A stretch of DNA of 64,000 nt from Paracoccaceae bacterium (GCA_020446815.1 JAGRDY010000029.1:229570-293569); one strand, 5' to 3'. Counted from the first letter of the stretch, positions 54,270 to 63,803 are shown. Notes: generated from the letters alone by a model not told the origin. Program-made: numbers and translations.

Positions 54270-54481
54270 AGGGGCGGGTGCCAGCCCGGGCCGCACCGGA
54301 ACGCGATGGGCGCAAGGGTTTCGCGACCCGGAAAGCAGCATCAGGTTCGTCGGCAAGCGCCAGGTATGCCAGCAGTCCGACCCAAACGGTTTGTCTCGCG
54401 GTATTGCGGTTCCTGCCTGAAATTTCCTGCTTCAGGCAGCGATGGGCGATACCGGATCTTCCAATATAGCGCCGAGACGCG

Positions 54482-55612
54482 TCATCGGTGATCCACCAGC
54501 CGCATATGCTGAACCTGCCCCCGCACCCACTCCAGCCAGCGTTTGACGATGCGTGGATCATGGGGTGCGGCGTGAACACCCACCGGGATTTCGCGATCCA
54601 TCACTGCCTCGGCCGCCAGCGATACCGTGCCCGAAACCAGCCGCGCCATGGCCGAGCCGCGAATATCGCCCGCCGCGTCAAGCACCCAGGTCTTGTGCCA
54701 GACCGACTGCCCCGCCCGCTCGGCCTTTAGCGCCACGCAAAGCACCACGCGATCGGCTTCGTCCTTGCCGAGCGGGTATCTGGACCAAAGATCATCCGAA
54801 AGCGTCTTGAGTTCGTCCGCATCCGGGTCGGATTCGAGTGTGGCAAATACATCGGCCCAGGCCTCGGACCAGCCGTTAAGACGCAGCGTGCCACGGGTGA
54901 AATCACGGATCGTCCAGCCCGGATCAAACCGGTATTCGGCGATGAAGGGCAGTGAATCGCGGTTGGGGTAGACCTCGAACCTTTCCGGCTGCGGCAAGGG
55001 GGCGGTATAGTCGGCCACCGCATCCCACGGGCGCGCCACCCGCAATTCCACAAAATCGCGAATCGAACAGGCGGGCGATTGAAGTGCCTTCAGAACGCCA
55101 AGCGGCGACCAGGAAAACTTGTAACGAAAGGCGTTGGCCACTTTCGGCAGGCCGCCGCAATAGGAGGTGAATGAAATCACATTCTGCGCATGATAGGCGG
55201 GCGAGTCACGATAGGCTGCCACCAGATCATGCGCCATCAGGTGGTCGATGCCGGGGTCGAGCCCGACCTCGCCCAGAATCACAACGCCCGTTTCGCGCGC
55301 GGCACCATCGAGCGCGCGCATCGCGGGGGTAAGATAGCTTGACGAGATGAAATGCGCACCGGCCGCGACACAATGGGCGGCCAGCGGATCATGCATCTCC
55401 GATGGCAGCATGGAAATGACGATATCGCCGGGGCGCAAGGCAGCCTCCAGGGCGCCTGGGTCCATGGCGCGAATGTCTTCGCTCACGTCTCCTACGGCCT
55501 CACGGGCCGCCTCGACAGGCAGGTTCCAGACGGCAACCGGGTACCCGGCCCCGATCAGGCGGCGCAAGCCGGGGCGTGAGGAAAGGCCGGTGCCGCACCA
55601 GTGGATTCGCAT
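54482..55612 (-). CDS. saccharopine-dehydrogenase family oxidoreductase
   Basis: The 376-residue NAD(P)-binding protein begins MRIHWCGTGLSSRPG, a Rossmann strand that lacks the tight GxGxxG spacing. It continues with a catalytic-domain signature GEVGLDPGIDHLMAHDLV (about 125) and SYCGGLPKVANAFRYKFSWSP, as in saccharopine reductases of the Lys9 type. It could act in lysine breakdown via saccharopine, or be a homologous dehydrogenase. The ATG at 55612 follows AAGGAG. It stands alone between selO and a histidine phosphatase gene; no partner LKR gene is in the window. Confidence 0.8.
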   Translation of the reverse strand: MRIHWCGTGLSSRPGLRRLIGAGYPVAVWNLPVEAAREAVGDVSEDIRAMDPGALEAALRPGDIVISMLPSEMHDPLAAHCVAAGAHFISSSYLTPAMRALDGAARETGVVILGEVGLDPGIDHLMAHDLVAAYRDSPAYHAQNVISFTSYCGGLPKVANAFRYKFSWSPLGVLKALQSPACSIRDFVELRVARPWDAVADYTAPLPQPERFEVYPNRDSLPFIAEYRFDPGWTIRDFTRGTLRLNGWSEAWADVFATLESDPDADELKTLSDDLWSRYPLGKDEADRVVLCVALKAERAGQSVWHKTWVLDAAGDIRGSAMARLVSGTVSLAAEAVMDREIPVGVHAAPHDPRIVKRWLEWVRGQVQHMRLVDHR

Positions 55613-55639
55613 CTTGTCACTCCTTGACTTGTCCCCGGC

Positions 55640-56293
55640 TCAATAGTGGGTTCGCGCGCTGTGGCGGGCAGGAAAATCAAGATGGGGCGTTGCGCCGAAC
55701 TGGTTGAGATGCAGCGTACCACCTTGAAACTCGAATCGGTGAACCGAGGTGTTGGCTATCTTCAGAAACATCCGCGCCCTCATCATCTCCTCAAGCCCCA
55801 ATGCCAACGCACAAAGGGTGGCGATGACCCCGGTCGAGGTGACCAGAACCGCCCCCGGCCCCGCTTCCGCGGCGTCCTTGATGGCGCCCAGAACCCGGCT
55901 GCGAAAGTCGTCATAGCTTTCATGATCCGGCCCCGCATGCCCTTGCCGCCAGATCTCCAGAACCTGCGGGACATGCGCGGCGAAAGCCTCGGGCCCGTCG
56001 GGAAAGGGGATGCCGTGGCGATCCTCCAGCACCTGCGACAGCGTGAAGTAGTCAAGCTCATTCAGCCTTGGGTCGACATGATGGGGGCGGGCGCCAAGGT
56101 TCATGCCTTCCGCGGTCTGCCTTTGCCGATTGAGCGTACCCGACAGAACCCTGTCAAACCCGCCGGTCAGTTCCAGATGTTCGCCGAGCCAGCGCGCCTG
56201 TTGCGAGCCAAGCGGCGACAGCCGGTCATAATCCGCTTCGCTGCGGGCGCCGGAAATGGCCTGGCCATGGCGGACAAGAACGATTTCGGTCAT
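55640..56293 (-). CDS. histidine-phosphatase-family protein, second catalytic His missing
   Basis: The 217-residue phosphoglycerate-mutase-like protein has the RHG motif with His9 (VLVRHGQA) and the RQRQTAEGM segment with the paired arginine. At the position of the second catalytic histidine (usually THGG) it has VTSTGVIATL with Ser153. Activity may be reduced or altered. The loss is seen directly; the effect is inferred. It lies 27 bp from the saccharopine-type gene. Confidence 0.78.
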   Translation of the reverse strand: MTEIVLVRHGQAISGARSEADYDRLSPLGSQQARWLGEHLELTGGFDRVLSGTLNRQRQTAEGMNLGARPHHVDPRLNELDYFTLSQVLEDRHGIPFPDGPEAFAAHVPQVLEIWRQGHAGPDHESYDDFRSRVLGAIKDAAEAGPGAVLVTSTGVIATLCALALGLEEMMRARMFLKIANTSVHRFEFQGGTLHLNQFGATPHLDFPARHSARTHY

Positions 56294-56654
56294 GTCCCGC
56301 CGCCCCTGATGCTCATATCACATCCCCAAGGAAAATATCGACTGCCCCAAGGATCGTTTCGATCGGACGCGGGTCTGTCGGCTCTGCGCCCGGTTTGGTC
56401 CGCAACCGTAAAAGCGCACATCCATCGCCCGGTCAAGACTTTCACCCATTGCACCACCAGATGATGCCTGCATCCGTGCACGGCGGATCACCCGCCTGGC
56501 GTTGTCGAGCAAGTACCGTGGCGCCTCAACTTTGGCATGGCCGAAGGCATTTTTATTGCCAGCGTTGCGGATCAGGACATAGCGGCCCGCACGCACCGCC
56601 GAAGCGGAGCAAAAAGGCGGTCGCGCTGCAGCGTTCCGCATCGTTCCGGCCGCT

Positions 56655-56861
56655 GCGCAGGCGGGCACGGACACGGGCGGCGACTTCGTCGCGGTCAAGG
56701 GGCTTGATGATGTAATCGCCCGCCCCGGTTTCAGCCCGGTCACCCGGCCGAGCGATATCAGACAGAATCGGGCCGAACCCCGGCAGGTCGTCGAGCATGA
56801 GTTTCAAAAGCAGACGCTGCAACGTTCCCACCTCCAGCAGGATCGGCACAGCCATGACGCG
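56655..56861 (-). pseudogene. remnant of a PleD-like receiver domain
   Basis: In a frame spanning 56553-57071, a segment of about 70 codons reads VMAVPILLEVGTLQRLL ... GDYIIKPLDRDEVAARVRARLR. This matches the end of the second receiver domain of PleD-type regulators (family pattern VPILL...NDYLVRPVDRNEL.ARVR). No receiver N-terminus or GGDEF domain surrounds it. The adjacent frames are disrupted, and the whole 56294-57285 gap (about 990 bp) holds no intact gene. I read it as a decayed diguanylate cyclase gene. Confidence 0.45.
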
Positions 56862-57029
56862 CGGATCCCCCGGAAGGCCATCGCGACCGGCTGGCCGGGC
56901 GAGCAGCGCGCGGGCCGGGGGTGATGGCAAGCCGGCCGGGCGATGCCCCGCCTGGCTGCGCGCCGCCAGATCGCGCGTGGCGGCCTGCATCAGCGCCGTG
57001 CGGGTCAGCAAGGCCGGAGCCTCCGGCGG

Positions 57030-57079
57030 GAGTATTTGGGCAAAGGTGAAAACACCGCTTCTTCTTTGCAAAAATACTC
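57030..57079. repeat. inverted repeat in decayed region
   Basis: GAGTATTTGGGCAAAG (57030-57045) and CTTTGCAAAAATACTC (57064-57079) are inverted complements at 14 of 16 positions, around an 18-nt loop. The arms extend from a GCCTCCGGCGGG-type stretch. It may be a terminator or transposon-end-like element. Confidence 0.45.
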
Positions 57080-57285
57080 ATCGCGGCCTGTCCGATCGAT
57101 CCGTGCGCGACGGGGCGAGTGGCCAGGCTGCCAAGATCAAGCGCATGTTCGAGACGCTGAAACCGCGCGGCGGGATGGTGCTGGCGGCCAGGAGCGCGCT
57201 GCCCAATGACGGGCTTGTGATTGAGGCCAGGCGCAAACACGGCTAGGCTTGCTGCCGGGCGGGCATGTTTCGCGAAGGTTTTGCG

Positions 57286-58788
57286 ATGCTGGGAAAAGCA
57301 GGCGTTCTGGCGGCTTTGATGGCCGCGGGTTCAGCGGCGGCAGAGGATCTGGCGCTGGTCATCGGCAATGAAAATTATCGCAATGCGGCGGATATTTCGG
57401 CCGCCGACGATGCCGGGGATGCGGCCGGGATTCTGGCCGGTGGCGGGTTCACCACCCTGCGCGGCGACGATCTGAGTGCATCCGGCATGGCCGGGCTTCT
57501 GGTGCGGTTCTACGGTGATCTGCAAAGCGCGGAGCGGGTGGTGATCCTGCTGTCGGGACATTTTTCCCAGGCCGGAAAGGAGAGTTGGTTTCTGCCTGTC
57601 GATACCGATGCGCCGGAGCTGGCGGGGGTCGACAGGGTGGCTTTGCCGCTTGATACGCTGTTGCAGATGGCGGCGGAAAAGCCCGGCCGGGCGATTGTGC
57701 TGCTCGGCAGCGAGCACCGGCACATCCGGCTGGGGCGCGGCCTTGCGCCGGGGATTGCGGCGATGGATATCCCGCCCGGGGTGGCGGTGTTCCGCGGCGA
57801 CGCGGCGGATATCGCGGCGTTTGCAAGCGGGGTCGTTCCGCTGCGCGGCCAGAGCATCGCCCGGATGGCAGCACAGCGGGGCGCGTTGACCGCCGAAGGG
57901 GCAGTGGCCAATTTTGCCCCGTTCCGGCCGGCCCTCACAGCCGATGACGGCACCGCGCCGGCGCCGGCCGACCCGATCGAGATCGCCCGCCAGAGCGAAG
58001 CGGCACTGCACCTCAGCCGCGATCAGCGGCGCCAGATCCAGCGCGATCTGAGCATCCTCGACTTTGACCCACGCGGCATTGACGGGCTGTTCGGGCCCGC
58101 GTCACGCCGCGCCATTGCCGCTTGGCAGCGCCAGAACGGCGATCCGGCGACCGGTTTTGTCACCCAAGATCAGGTCGTGCAGCTGAACGCGCAAGCCGCG
58201 CGGCGCGCGGCGGAGCTGGAGATCGAGGCGACGCGCCGGCAGGCCGAACAGGACCGGCTCGACCGGCTTTTCTGGGCCGATACCGGGGCGGGTCGCGACG
58301 AGGCGGGCCTGCGCGCCTATCTGGAGCGGTATCCGGACGGCCTGTTCGCCGATCTGGCCGAACAGCGCCTGGAGGCGATCGGCGCGGCGCGGCGCGAGAG
58401 TGCAGGTGCCGAGGAGCGGCGGGCCTGGGAACGCGCGCTGCGCGACAATACGGCCGAGGGGTTTCGCGATTATCTGGCGAAATACCCCCGGGGCGCCTTC
58501 GCCGCCGAGGCGCGTAACCTGATCGCGCGATTGAGCGTCGATGCGGACGCAGAGGCGGCGCGCCGGGCGGCGGAGCAGGGCGAGGCGGCGCTGAACCTGA
58601 ACCCGATCGTCCGGTCACTGGTCGAACAGCGCCTGGCGCATCTCAACCTCGATCCCGGCCCGACCGACGGGGTATTCGACGACAATACCCGCCGCGCCAT
58701 CCGCCGCTATCAGCAGGCGCGCAATCTGCCCGCGACAGGATACCTGAGCCAGCAGACGCTGGTGCGGCTGTTGGCCGATTCGCTCTAG
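57286..58788 (+). CDS. secreted pseudo-caspase with two peptidoglycan-binding domains
   Basis: The 500-residue protein has a signal peptide (about 1-20, LMAAGSAAAE). A caspase-like (C14) domain follows (about 21-215: DLALVIGNENYRNAADI, ISAADDAGDAAGIL, VVILLSGHFSQAGKESW). His92 is kept, but where the catalytic Cys motif (DACR) belongs there is LLGSEHRH, so it is probably inactive as a peptidase. A first PG_binding_1 domain (about 245-300: IQRDLSILDFDPRGIDGLFG) and a second (about 435-495: HLNLDPGPTDGVFDDNTRRAI) are separated by a helical region with repeats like EARRQ and YLERYPDGLFADLAEQRLE. The start at 57286 gives the best signal sequence. Confidence 0.85.
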   Translation: MLGKAGVLAALMAAGSAAAEDLALVIGNENYRNAADISAADDAGDAAGILAGGGFTTLRGDDLSASGMAGLLVRFYGDLQSAERVVILLSGHFSQAGKESWFLPVDTDAPELAGVDRVALPLDTLLQMAAEKPGRAIVLLGSEHRHIRLGRGLAPGIAAMDIPPGVAVFRGDAADIAAFASGVVPLRGQSIARMAAQRGALTAEGAVANFAPFRPALTADDGTAPAPADPIEIARQSEAALHLSRDQRRQIQRDLSILDFDPRGIDGLFGPASRRAIAAWQRQNGDPATGFVTQDQVVQLNAQAARRAAELEIEATRRQAEQDRLDRLFWADTGAGRDEAGLRAYLERYPDGLFADLAEQRLEAIGAARRESAGAEERRAWERALRDNTAEGFRDYLAKYPRGAFAAEARNLIARLSVDADAEAARRAAEQGEAALNLNPIVRSLVEQRLAHLNLDPGPTDGVFDDNTRRAIRRYQQARNLPATGYLSQQTLVRLLADSL

Positions 58789-58842
58789 CGGCCCGCGATG
58801 CGGATCGTGGCCGTGCGCGTCAGTTTCGGGCGGACAAACGGA

Positions 58843-58876
58843 AAAGGCCGCCGGGGGGCAACCCGCGGCGGCCTTT
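58843..58876. terminator. bidirectional intrinsic terminator
   Basis: AAAGGCCGCC (58843-58852) and GGCGGCCTTT (58867-58876) form a perfect 10-bp stem with A/T ends. It lies between the pseudo-caspase gene (plus) and rpmJ (minus) and can serve both. Confidence 0.8.
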
Positions 58877-58896
58877 GCCATGGCGTCGGAAATGCC

Positions 58897-59022
58897 TCAG
58901 CCCTGGCGGGCCTTGAAGCGGCGCTGGGTCTTGTTGATCACAAAGACCCGGCCCTTGCGCCGCACGATCTGACAGTCGCGGTGACGCAACTTCAGCGAGC
59001 GGAGCGAGTTCTTGACCTTCAT
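58897..59022 (-). CDS. rpmJ: 50S ribosomal protein L36
   Basis: This 41-residue basic protein reads [20 protein letters not shown]..., ending RRFKARQG. It is the L36 form with a single cysteine (Cys17) instead of the zinc-binding set of the canonical type, the alternative (zinc-free) paralogue seen in many proteobacteria. The start at 59022 has AGGAGA upstream. It is too short for routine gene finding but unambiguous. It is flanked by a terminator and a tRNA gene. Confidence 0.95.
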   Translation of the reverse strand: MKVKNSLRSLKLRHRDCQIVRRKGRVFVINKTQRRFKARQG

Positions 59023-59068
59023 CGGTCTTCTCCTTTTCGCGGCGCGCGTGCGCCATTAAAACAACAGT

Positions 59069-59087
59069 GCCCCCGCGAATCGGGGGC
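59069..59087 (-). terminator. terminator downstream of tRNA-Val
   Basis: GCCCCCG/CGGGGGC arms around a 5-nt loop. On the minus strand a T-rich tract (ACTGTTGTTTTAA) follows. It lies immediately after the CCA end of the tRNA. Confidence 0.75.
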
Positions 59088-59090
59088 GGG

Positions 59091-59165
59091 TGGTGGGCGG
59101 TACTGGGATCGAACCAGTGGCCACTACGATGTCAACGTAGTGCTCTACCGCTGAGCTAACCGCCC
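59091..59165 (-). tRNA. tRNA-Val (anticodon GAC)
   Basis: The 75-nt minus-strand sequence folds as a cloverleaf: acceptor GGGCGGT/ACCGCCC, D arm GCTC/GAGC, anticodon stem CTACG/CGTAG with loop TTGACAT (anticodon GAC), and T arm ACTGG/CCAGT with TTCGATC. The 3' CCA is encoded. It reads GUC codons (GUU by wobble). Confidence 0.96.
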
Positions 59166-59346
59166 GTTCCGTAAACGATTCCACCGCCCTGAAAGAATTA
59201 GGACGCGGGCGGAACCGCGTCGGTCGCTGGGTCTATAAAAGGGAACGCGAAACCTTTCAAGGGCTTTCCGAAGGCGCCTTCTTCGCCATATAGTTATTTG
59301 CCAGCGCAGGATACCCGGTACATTCTTGCCCGTGCAAGGAGCAAAG

Positions 59347-60210
59347 ATGCCCTATCGTGCCTATCAGTTGTCGATGCCGTCCACCCGTCTGACCAGCGTG
59401 GTATTCGCCTCGCCCCATAGCGGGCGCGCCTATCCGTCGCGGTTCCTGCGCGCGTCGATACTCGATCGGGATACCATCCGGACCTCCGAGGATGCCTTTG
59501 TCGATCAGCTTCTGGACTGTGTGCCGGGATTCGGCGCGCCGTTGCTGGCGGCAGCGGCGCCGCGCGCCTTTGTCGATCTCAACCGCGCCTCGGATGAGCT
59601 GGACCCGGCCCTGATCGAGGGGGTCAAGCTCAACAACCACAACCCGCGCATCAGTTCCGGGCTGGGGGTGATTCCGCGAGTGGTGGCAGGCGGCAAGGCG
59701 ATCTATCGCGGAAAAATTCCACTTGCCGAGGCCGAGGCGCGCATCGCCCTGCATTGGCAGCCCTATCACGAACTTCTGCAGGAACTCGTTCAAGGATCGC
59801 TGTCGCAGTTCGGCGAGGCGGTGCTGGTCGATATGCATTCGATGCCGCATGAGGCGATGGATTCAATCGCCAGCACCGGAGTCAAGCGCCCCGAAATCGT
59901 GCTGGGAGACCGCTATGGAACTTCGGCGAGCGCACTTGTCGTCGACCGGATCGAGGCCGCTTTCGCGTCGGCGGGGCTGCGTGTCTTGCGCAACGCGCCA
60001 TTTGCGGGGGCCTATATAACCCAGACCTACGGCCGCCCGTCGCGGGGGCTGCATGCGGTGCAGGTTGAAATGGACCGCGCCCTTTACATGAACGAACGCA
60101 CGATCAGGCCGAATGGCAATTTCCTGGGGTTCAAGAAGCTGCTGGCCGGGATTCTGGAAGAGATCGCCGCCATCGGCCGCGACAAGGCGATGCGGCTGGC
60201 TGCGGAATAG
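59347..60210 (+). CDS. N-formylglutamate amidohydrolase family protein
   Basis: The 287-residue zinc-dependent amidohydrolase of the HutG/FGase family has the N-terminal VVFASPHSGRAYPS with the first zinc-binding His. It continues with SEDAFVDQLLDCVPGFGAPL and the conserved VDMHSMPHEAMDS. The family releases formate from N-formylglutamate in histidine breakdown. No hut genes are present nearby, so another amide substrate is possible. The start at 59347 follows AAGGAGCAAAG. Confidence 0.87.
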   Translation: MPYRAYQLSMPSTRLTSVVFASPHSGRAYPSRFLRASILDRDTIRTSEDAFVDQLLDCVPGFGAPLLAAAAPRAFVDLNRASDELDPALIEGVKLNNHNPRISSGLGVIPRVVAGGKAIYRGKIPLAEAEARIALHWQPYHELLQELVQGSLSQFGEAVLVDMHSMPHEAMDSIASTGVKRPEIVLGDRYGTSASALVVDRIEAAFASAGLRVLRNAPFAGAYITQTYGRPSRGLHAVQVEMDRALYMNERTIRPNGNFLGFKKLLAGILEEIAAIGRDKAMRLAAE

Positions 60211-60271
60211 ATCCCGGCACGGTCCCGGCGCCGATTTGGACGCGCGTACCATTCATCGCGGTTGTGCCGCC

Positions 60272-61090
60272 TCAAATCCCCAGCACGTCGAACATGTCGT
60301 ATTCGCCGGGCTTGCGGCTCTGGCCCCAAAGGGCGGCGCGCAGCGCGCCGCGGGCGAAAAGGACGCGGTCGGTGGCGATATGGCGCAAGACGATGCGTTC
60401 GCCGTTACTGGCAAAGATCACATCGTGTTCGCCCACCACATCACCGCCCCGGATCGCGGAAAAGCCGATTTCGCCGCGCCGCCGCGCGCCGGTGATCCCG
60501 TCGCGCCCCGAAACGCGGTGATCGGCAAGGGCAATACCGCGCCCCGCCGCCGCCGCTTCGCCCAGCATCAGGGCGGTGCCGGAGGGAGCGTCGACCTTCA
60601 TGCGGTGATGCGCCTCGACGACCTCGATATCCCAGTCCTCGTCAAGCGCGGCGGCGACCTTCTGGGTCAGGCGCACCAGCAGGTTGACGCCGAGGCTCAT
60701 GTTGCCCGCCCGCACGATCACCGCATGGCGGGCCGCCGCCTTCAGTCTCGCCAGGTGACCGGCGTCAAGCCCCGTGGTGCCGATCACATGCACGGCGCGG
60801 GCCTGTGCGGCCAGGGCGGCGAATGCGACGGTGGCGTCGGGGGCGGTAAAGTCGATCACCGCCTGGGCGCTGGCGAAAGCTTCAAGCGGGTCATCGGTGA
60901 CGTTCAGGCCCGTTGCGGCCCCGCCCATGGCCTGCCCCAGATCGGCGCCGATCCAGTCATGGCCCGGGCGTTCAACCGCGCCGACCAGCCGCATCCTGTC
61001 CGACGCGGCGATGGCGCGTACCAGGGTCCGGCCCATGCGGCCTGAAACGCCGGTCACGACAATGCCGGGCAAATCGCTTTTGTCGGTCAT
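60272..61090 (-). CDS. dapB: 4-hydroxy-tetrahydrodipicolinate reductase
   Basis: The 272-residue lysine/diaminopimelate pathway enzyme has the NAD(P)-binding [17 protein letters not shown] (about 11-27) and the catalytic segment [26 protein letters not shown] with paired His and Lys. Its [17 protein letters not shown] ends the substrate domain. The ATG at 61090 has AGGAAAA upstream. It is divergent from rbfA. Confidence 0.95.
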   Translation of the reverse strand: MTDKSDLPGIVVTGVSGRMGRTLVRAIAASDRMRLVGAVERPGHDWIGADLGQAMGGAATGLNVTDDPLEAFASAQAVIDFTAPDATVAFAALAAQARAVHVIGTTGLDAGHLARLKAAARHAVIVRAGNMSLGVNLLVRLTQKVAAALDEDWDIEVVEAHHRMKVDAPSGTALMLGEAAAAGRGIALADHRVSGRDGITGARRRGEIGFSAIRGGDVVGEHDVIFASNGERIVLRHIATDRVLFARGALRAALWGQSRKPGEYDMFDVLGI

Positions 61091-61191
61091 GGTTTTTCCT
61101 TCGCCGCTGCTGCCGGCCCGGTTTAGCCGTTGGCGCGCCGATTGGCAAAGCCCCCGTTGCGGGCGTCGGGCACTTGGCCTAAACCGGCGTC

Positions 61192-61638
61192 ATGGCACAA
61201 AACCGCTTTTCATCGGGCTCGGGCCCCTCGCAGCGTCAGCTTCGGGTTGGCGAACTGATCCGGCGCACCCTGTCGGGGGTTCTGTCGCGCGGCGATGTGC
61301 ATGACCCCGATCTGGCGCGCATGATGATCACCGTCGGCGAGGTGCGCATGTCGCCCGATCTGCGGATCGCCACGGCCTATGTGCTGCCGCTGGGCGGCCA
61401 GGGCGCCGAAGAGGCGTTGCTGGCGCTGCGCCAGAGCAAGGGCGAATTGCGCCATGCGGTGGTCAAGGGGATGGCGCTGAAATTCGCGCCCGAGTTGCGC
61501 TTTGCCATTGATCGTACCTTCGACCAGATGGATGAAACCCGCCGCCTGCTGGCCGATGAAAAGGTGCAGCGCGATATCGCCCGGCGCAATGGCGCCGAAG
61601 ACGATGGCGATGCAGATGACGATGACAATCCGGTTTGA
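61192..61638 (+). CDS. rbfA: 30S ribosome-binding factor RbfA
   Basis: The 148-residue cold-shock and 16S-maturation factor binds the 30S subunit. The KH-like domain shows [21 protein letters not shown] near the N-terminus and [18 protein letters not shown] towards the end. A short acidic tail (DDGDADDDD) follows, overlapping the start of the next gene. It begins the rbfA - glycosidase - truB group. Confidence 0.95.
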   Translation: MAQNRFSSGSGPSQRQLRVGELIRRTLSGVLSRGDVHDPDLARMMITVGEVRMSPDLRIATAYVLPLGGQGAEEALLALRQSKGELRHAVVKGMALKFAPELRFAIDRTFDQMDETRRLLADEKVQRDIARRNGAEDDGDADDDDNPV

Positions 61639-62362
61639 ACCCTGCCTGGCTGCCGCGCTGTTTCTGGCGGGGGCGGCACATGCCGGAACCTGCCGCGACA
61701 TGCCCTTCGAGGCTGAGACCTATGCCGTTTGCGAGGTGGCCTTCGGTGCCGATCTGCGGCTTTTTCTGAACGGGCCCGATGGCCGGCCGATCGGCACTTT
61801 CGAGCGACTTCGCGGCACCGCGGCCGCGGCGGGCAAGGCATTGGGCTTTGCGATGAACGCGGGCATGTATCACCCCGACCGCAGCCCGGTGGGGCTTTAT
61901 ATCGAAGACGGGCGCGAATTTTCGAAGCTGGTGCGCAGCGCCGGGCCGGGCAATTTCGGGATGCTGCCGAACGGCGTTTTCTGCATCACCGATACCAGAT
62001 TTCTGGTGCAGGAAACGCGGGCGTTCGATACCGCCCGCCCCGATTGCCGTTATGCCAGCCAGTCGGGCCCGCTGCTGGTGATGGCGGGCATGCTGCATCC
62101 GCGGTTTCTGGAAAACGCCACGTCACGTCATGTGCGCAACGGAGTCGGGGTTTCGCAGGACGGTCAGACAGCCTGGTTCGTGCTGTCGGACCGGGCCGTG
62201 AGCTTTCACGATTTTGCCCGCCTGTTCCGCGACGGGCTGGGCGTTCCAGATGCACTTTACTTCGACGGCAACATTTCGCGCCTGTTCGCGCCGGAACTGG
62301 GGCGCGACGACGCCGGCTTTCCCATGGGGCCGATGGTGGGGCTTCTGGTACCGCCGCCGTGA
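61616..62362 (+). CDS. phosphodiester glycosidase family protein, secreted
   Basis: The 248-residue protein has a signal peptide (about 1-23, [16 protein letters not shown]). A NAGPA/DUF2233-type phosphodiester glycosidase domain follows, with [22 protein letters not shown] (about 75-96), NGVFCITD and [15 protein letters not shown] near the end. Family members cleave sugar phosphodiesters or process peptidoglycan-linked sugars. The start (61616 or 61622) lies inside rbfA, a 23-bp overlap. It precedes truB and is not functionally linked to it by any visible signal. Confidence 0.85.
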   Translation: MTMTIRFEPCLAAALFLAGAAHAGTCRDMPFEAETYAVCEVAFGADLRLFLNGPDGRPIGTFERLRGTAAAAGKALGFAMNAGMYHPDRSPVGLYIEDGREFSKLVRSAGPGNFGMLPNGVFCITDTRFLVQETRAFDTARPDCRYASQSGPLLVMAGMLHPRFLENATSRHVRNGVGVSQDGQTAWFVLSDRAVSFHDFARLFRDGLGVPDALYFDGNISRLFAPELGRDDAGFPMGPMVGLLVPPP

Positions 62363-62388
62363 CGGCACGAGATTGACGGCACGAGATT
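62361..62388. repeat. 14-bp tandem direct repeat upstream of truB
   Basis: GACGGCACGAGATT occurs twice in direct tandem (62361-62374 and 62375-62388), followed by a partial third unit (GACGG). It starts at the glycosidase stop codon, in the 80-bp gap before truB. Confidence 0.8.
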
Positions 62389-62442
62389 GACGGGACCGGG
62401 CGCATTGGATAGCACCCGGCGGCCTGACAAAAAGGACAAGAC

Positions 62443-63345
62443 ATGGCACGCAAGAAAGGACGCGACATTTCCGGCTGGCTGGTGGTGGACAAACCGGCGG
62501 GGGTCACCTCGACCGCGGTTGTCAACAAGGTGCGTTGGGCGTTCGACGCGAAAAAGGCCGGGCACGCGGGCACGCTCGATCCGGCGGCGACCGGTGTGCT
62601 GGCGGTGGCGCTGGGCGAGGCGACCAAGACCGTGCCCTTTATCACCGACGCGCTGAAATGCTACCGTTTTACCGTGCAGCTGGGGACTGCCACCGAAACC
62701 GACGATGACGAAGGTGCGGTGATCGCCACCTCGGCCGCGCGCCCTTCGGACACCGACATCCGAGCCGCGCTGGCTGCGTTTCGGGGCAGCATCATGCAGG
62801 TGCCGCCACAGTATTCCGCCGTCAAGGTCGAGGGAGAGCGCGCCTATGCGCTGGCCCGCGCGGGCGAGGAGATGGACCTGGCGGCGCGCGAATTATGGGT
62901 TGAGAGCCTGGAGATGATCGCCCGCCCCGACGCGGATACGGTGGAACTGGAAATGATCTGTGGCAAGGGCGGGTATGTGCGCTCTGTCGCGCGCGACCTC
63001 GGGGCGGCGCTGGGGTGCCTTGGCCATGTAATCGCGCTGCGCCGCGAATGGTCGGGGCCGTTCGAATGTTCCGATGCGGTGACGCTGGAGCGGGTCGAGC
63101 AACTGGCGCGCAGCGCGGCGCTTGACGAATTGCTGCTGCCGGTGGCGGTCGGGCTTGCCGAGTTGAGCGAACTGAAAGCGACGCCGGAAGGGGCGGCGCG
63201 GCTGCGCAACGGCAACCCCGGCATGGTGATCGCGGCGGATGTCGAATATGGTGACGAAGCCTGGGCCAGCTATCAGGGCCAGCCGGTGGCGGTGGGGATC
63301 TACAAATCGGGCGCGTTGCATCCGAACCGGGTGTTCAATCTGTGA
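62443..63345 (+). CDS. truB: tRNA pseudouridine(55) synthase
   Basis: The 300-residue enzyme modifies U55 of elongator tRNAs. The catalytic Asp46 is in [13 protein letters not shown]. Further TruB landmarks are [34 protein letters not shown] and [15 protein letters not shown]. The ATG at 62443 has AAAGGACAAGAC upstream. The stop overlaps a possible GTG for the next gene. Confidence 0.96.
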   Translation: MARKKGRDISGWLVVDKPAGVTSTAVVNKVRWAFDAKKAGHAGTLDPAATGVLAVALGEATKTVPFITDALKCYRFTVQLGTATETDDDEGAVIATSAARPSDTDIRAALAAFRGSIMQVPPQYSAVKVEGERAYALARAGEEMDLAARELWVESLEMIARPDADTVELEMICGKGGYVRSVARDLGAALGCLGHVIALRREWSGPFECSDAVTLERVEQLARSAALDELLLPVAVGLAELSELKATPEGAARLRNGNPGMVIAADVEYGDEAWASYQGQPVAVGIYKSGALHPNRVFNL

Positions 63346-63356
63346 AAGGGACCGCG

Positions 63357-63803
63357 ATGGCCTTTGCGATACGCGACATCATTGCGCAAGACCGCCCCGA
63401 GTGGGAGCGACTTTATCAGGGTTATGCGGAATTCTACAAGGTTGCCCAGACACCGGCGATGCGCCAGACTGTCTGGCGGTGGATCAATGATCCGGGCCAT
63501 GAATGCCGCGGGCTCGTGGCCGCAGCACCCGGCGGTCATCTGCTGGGTCTTGTGCATTTCCGCCCCTTCGCGCGGCCCCTGTCGGCGACGGTGGGCGGAT
63601 TTCTCGATGATCTTTTCGTCGAGCCCGGGGCGCGCGGGACGGGGGCGGCCGATGCCCTGATCGCGGCGGTGCGATCGGAGGGTCAACAGCGCGGCTGGTC
63701 GGTGATCCGCTGGATCACCGCCGACGATAACGCCCGGGCACGCCGGGTCTACGACCGGATGGCGGCACAGACCAACTGGGTGACTTATGACCTGAAGGTC
63801 TGA
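63357..63803 (+). CDS. GNAT-family N-acetyltransferase
   Basis: The 148-residue acetyl-CoA-dependent acetyltransferase has LDDLFVEPGARGTGAADALIAAV (about 85-107), with the R-G-x-G-A acetyl-CoA loop. A C-terminal ADDNARARRVYDRMAAQTNWVTYDLKV completes the fold, as in the common GNAT layout. The ATG at 63357 after GAAAGGG is preferred to a GTG at 63342 that overlaps the truB stop. The substrate is unknown. Confidence 0.9.
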   Translation: MAFAIRDIIAQDRPEWERLYQGYAEFYKVAQTPAMRQTVWRWINDPGHECRGLVAAAPGGHLLGLVHFRPFARPLSATVGGFLDDLFVEPGARGTGAADALIAAVRSEGQQRGWSVIRWITADDNARARRVYDRMAAQTNWVTYDLKV

